Shown: one piece after another, positions 5,555 to 7,587 of the stretch
How positions within the stretch are numbered: position 1 is the stretch's first letter
Layout of the letters: each line of letters begins with the position of its first letter
DNA from: JBFLVN01 sp040758475
GTDB taxonomy: Bacteria; JAGRBM01
DNA length: 7,587 nucleotides
Direction of reading: 5' to 3'
Assembly: GCA_040758475.1 (NCBI GenBank)
Contig: JBFLVN010000185.1
Coordinates: forward strand, 1 to 7,587
Program-made: the position numbers and the translations under genes
Notes under the pieces: model-generated
The model's database searches: none
What the model was told of the DNA's origin: nothing
Seen by the model: the letters and a program-made list of their open reading frames with translations, nothing else

Positions 5555-7249
5555 GTGAAAAGCCCGGCTTCTGATTCCGATTCTTTGTTCAGCCGCTTTC
5601 TGACGAAAATCGGCAATCCCTTGGATTGGCCCGTGGCCGACAAGTGTCTCCTGTGGGTCGGCGCCGCCCTCCCCTGGACGTTCGTGGGGCTCTACATCGT
5701 GCGCCGGGGGCGCGAGCGGGAGTACTTCGCCTCCTTCACGAACGCAGCGTTCAGCCAGAAAATCGTTGAGCCGTTCTACCTCATCACCTGCGCCACGTTT
5801 ACTCTTCTCTTTTTATGGGCACTTTTCGTCCGTAAAAGACCGGGCGAACATCGCTTGCTCGTTCACGCCATCTGCCAGGCTTGCGCGGTCCATTCGGCCC
5901 TCGTCGTCTATTTTACGGGCACGCTGACCAGCTCCCTTTGGATCGCCGTGGTGGGCGGCCTCATGGTGGGCCTCGTCGTTTTCGGGCTCGGTCCCATGAT
6001 CGCCGCGTCGGTGACGGTCTGTTCCATCACCTTCGTGACGGGCCTTGGGAGCGCCCTGGGTTATCTCCCTTACGCGCCCTGGCTCTCTTCGCTTCCGTTC
6101 TCGGATGGCGTTTTGCGCATTCCCACCGCGGGGGCGGTCCTGCTCCTCCACGTGATTTTGGGGCTTCTCGTCATGCTGGCGGCCATGTCGGTCTACGTCA
6201 TTTCGGAGTGGCGAAAGCGCGAAGGGCAGGTCGTCGAGTTCTCGGAACTCCTCAAGAAAATGTTCGGCCGCTACCTCTCGCCCGAAGTGATGAATTCGCT
6301 TATTCAGAACCCCGAAGCCCTGGAACTCGGCGGCCAGCGCCGCCGCGTCACCATCCTGATGACGGACCTCCGGGGCTTTACGGCCATGGCCGAGCGGATG
6401 GAGCCGGAGCGCTTCGTCCACATGCTGAACGCCTACTACGAAGTGATGGTGGAAACGATCGAGAAATTCCAAGGCACGGTCAACGAAATCATCGGCGACG
6501 CCCTTCTCGTCATCTTCGGCGCCCCCCAGGAGATGCCCGATCGCGCCAAGCGGGCCGTCGCTTGCGCCATCGCCATGCAGAACGCCATGGGGAAGATCAA
6601 CGAGAAGAACCGCTCCGAAGGGCTTCCGGAACTGGAAATGGGAATTGGGCTGAACGAAGCGGAAGTGATCGTCGGCAACATCGGTTCGACCCGCCGCAGC
6701 AAGTTCACGGTCATCGGAAGCGGCGTTAATCTGGCGAGCCGGATCGAATCCTACTCCGTGGGCGGGCAGGTGCTCGTTTCCCAATCCGTAGCCGACGCCT
6801 GCGGCGGCATTCTCCGGATCGACGGGCGCCAGGATGTCTTACCAAAAGGTTCCCAGAATCCGCTTACGATCTACGAAGTGGGCGGTATCGGCGGGGATTA
6901 TCAGAGCGTCCTCGAACGGCAGGCCGATGAACTCCAAAAACCCCATCGGCTGCTTCGGTTCCGGCTCACGCCCTTGGACGGAAAACACGTGGGGGAGAGC
7001 GTTGGCGAGTCGGAAGTCCTGGGGCTTTCGGGCCGCGGAGCGCGGCTTCGCGAGAGCGTTTCAGCGATGGAGGCGGGGGCCAACGTAAAGCTCAATCTCC
7101 TGGGCGTCCCGCCCCAGCTCGCCCGGCTCGATTTCTACGCCAAAATTCTTTCCAAGCCGGAAGGCGATGGTTCGATGCCCATCCGGTTTACGGCCGTTCC
7201 ATCCGAAGTGGCGGCCTACTTCGAAGGACTCATGGAGAGAGGATCATGA
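5555..7249 (+). CDS. Membrane class III adenylate/guanylate cyclase with C-terminal PilZ-like tail
   Basis: It makes cyclic AMP or GMP from the triphosphate at the inner membrane. Six hydrophobic helices are visible, at about residues 31-49, 73-93, 102-122, 127-147, 148-168 and 191-215. A short charged linker and the common FGRYLSPEVM helix (237-246) lead into the cyclase domain (about 262-430). Metal-binding aspartates are Asp271 (TDLRGFT) and Asp315 (IIGDALLVIFG). The purine-site lysine is Lys383 (SKFTVIGSG), with Ser389 where many family members have Asp. Transition-state residues Asn392 and Arg396 are present (NLASR), so catalysis looks intact. Lys383 favours adenylate over guanylate activity by family rules. 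The last hundred residues (465-560) resemble a degenerate PilZ domain, with LSGRGARL at 491-498. GTG at 5555 follows AAGGG, 10 bases after the kinase stop. Its stop overlaps the next ATG by 4 bases, so all three genes are probably one operon. What the membrane part senses is unknown. Confidence 0.93.
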   Translation: MKSPASDSDSLFSRFLTKIGNPLDWPVADKCLLWVGAALPWTFVGLYIVRRGREREYFASFTNAAFSQKIVEPFYLITCATFTLLFLWALFVRKRPGEHRLLVHAICQACAVHSALVVYFTGTLTSSLWIAVVGGLMVGLVVFGLGPMIAASVTVCSITFVTGLGSALGYLPYAPWLSSLPFSDGVLRIPTAGAVLLLHVILGLLVMLAAMSVYVISEWRKREGQVVEFSELLKKMFGRYLSPEVMNSLIQNPEALELGGQRRRVTILMTDLRGFTAMAERMEPERFVHMLNAYYEVMVETIEKFQGTVNEIIGDALLVIFGAPQEMPDRAKRAVACAIAMQNAMGKINEKNRSEGLPELEMGIGLNEAEVIVGNIGSTRRSKFTVIGSGVNLASRIESYSVGGQVLVSQSVADACGGILRIDGRQDVLPKGSQNPLTIYEVGGIGGDYQSVLERQADELQKPHRLLRFRLTPLDGKHVGESVGESEVLGLSGRGARLRESVSAMEAGANVKLNLLGVPPQLARLDFYAKILSKPEGDGSMPIRFTAVPSEVAAYFEGLMERGS

Positions 7250-7587
7250 AAGGGCTTCGTACGTACCGGGACGCCGTGGCGCTTGTGACCGGGGGAGGCT
7301 CTGGGATCGGCCGGGCCCTTTCGGAGGAACTATCCCGCCGTGGGGCACAGGTGATCGTGGCGGATATCCGTCCCGAGGCTGCGGAAGAGACGGCGGCGGC
7401 CGTTCAAAAAGCGGGAGGTCGCGCATCGGCCGCGAAGCTCGACGTGAGGGATTATTCCGCTTTCGATTCCCTGGCGGGCCGGATATGGAAGGATCACGGA
7501 CGGCTCGATTATTTCTTCAACAACGCGGGAACGGGTGTTTTCGGCGACACGCGCTTTTCGGCGCCCGAGGATTGGAACCTCACGATC
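7246..7587 (+). CDS. Short-chain dehydrogenase/reductase (SDR), 3' end beyond window
   Basis: Only the first 114 codons are present and the frame is open at the window end. The Rossmann nucleotide-binding motif TGGGSGIG lies at residues 15-22, an acidic residue closes the second strand (VAD, Asp40), LDV sits at 65-67, and the NNAG motif is at 92-95, all in the expected places for a classical SDR. Asp40 points to NAD(H) rather than NADP(H), although Arg42 nearby leaves that open. The catalytic Ser-Tyr-Lys lies beyond the window, so activity and substrate cannot be judged. The ATG overlaps the cyclase stop (ATGA) and is preceded by GAGAGAGGA, a good ribosome-binding site. It therefore belongs to the kinase-cyclase operon and may act on a lipid or ketone substrate tied to the kinase's pathway, which is inference. 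Confidence 0.92.
   Translation, partial: MKGLRTYRDAVALVTGGGSGIGRALSEELSRRGAQVIVADIRPEAAEETAAAVQKAGGRASAAKLDVRDYSAFDSLAGRIWKDHGRLDYFFNNAGTGVFGDTRFSAPEDWNLTI

Noticed and set aside
5813..6784. 323-residue open frame on the - strand inside the cyclase gene
   Set aside because: It is antisense to clear membrane helices and cyclase motifs, and its His/Asp/Arg-rich composition is typical of a shadow frame.
1..7587. CRISPR array, insertion sequence, tRNA or phage genes
   Set aside because: I saw no regularly spaced repeats, terminal inverted repeats, transposase motifs, tRNA-like clover or phage proteins.

Overview
The window looks like chromosomal DNA from a GC-rich, Gram-negative bacterium. The supporting signs are a type A RNase P RNA, GTG starts, tight operons with 4-base start/stop overlaps, a signal peptide and a lipase-chaperone-type inner-membrane protein. 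I cannot fix the phylum. A deltaproteobacterial-like or leptospiral-like lineage is only a guess, based on the cyclase subtype and the kinase fused to a cyclic-nucleotide-binding domain. No mobile element, CRISPR array, tRNA or repeat family was seen.

Left part (1-2294, + strand): two translationally coupled genes for the cell envelope. The first encodes an exported protein of unknown function. Its N-terminal half resembles TolB/CsgG/FlgT-type envelope domains, and its C-terminal half may be a beta-sandwich. The second encodes a membrane-anchored helical protein of the lipase secretion chaperone (LifO) family with an altered signature motif. No lipase gene is present in the window.

Middle (2291-3750): a two-domain sulfurtransferase of the 3-mercaptopyruvate type lies on the - strand and converges on the chaperone gene with a 4-base overlap. 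It diverges from rnpB, the RNA subunit of RNase P, which runs on the + strand at about 3221-3613. A strong intrinsic terminator follows rnpB at 3630-3673. A 77-base gap then leads into the next operon.

Right part (3751-7587, + strand): an operon of an ABC1/UbiB-type kinase with an N-terminal cyclic-nucleotide-binding domain, a six-helix membrane class III adenylate/guanylate cyclase with a PilZ-like C-terminal tail, and the start of a short-chain dehydrogenase/reductase cut by the window end. The gaps are 10 bases and a 4-base overlap. The most interesting idea is that the cyclase makes the nucleotide that controls the neighbouring atypical kinase, linking cyclic-nucleotide signalling to a UbiB-family enzyme. 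The kinase's binding domain lacks the canonical phosphate-binding arginine, so this remains a hypothesis.
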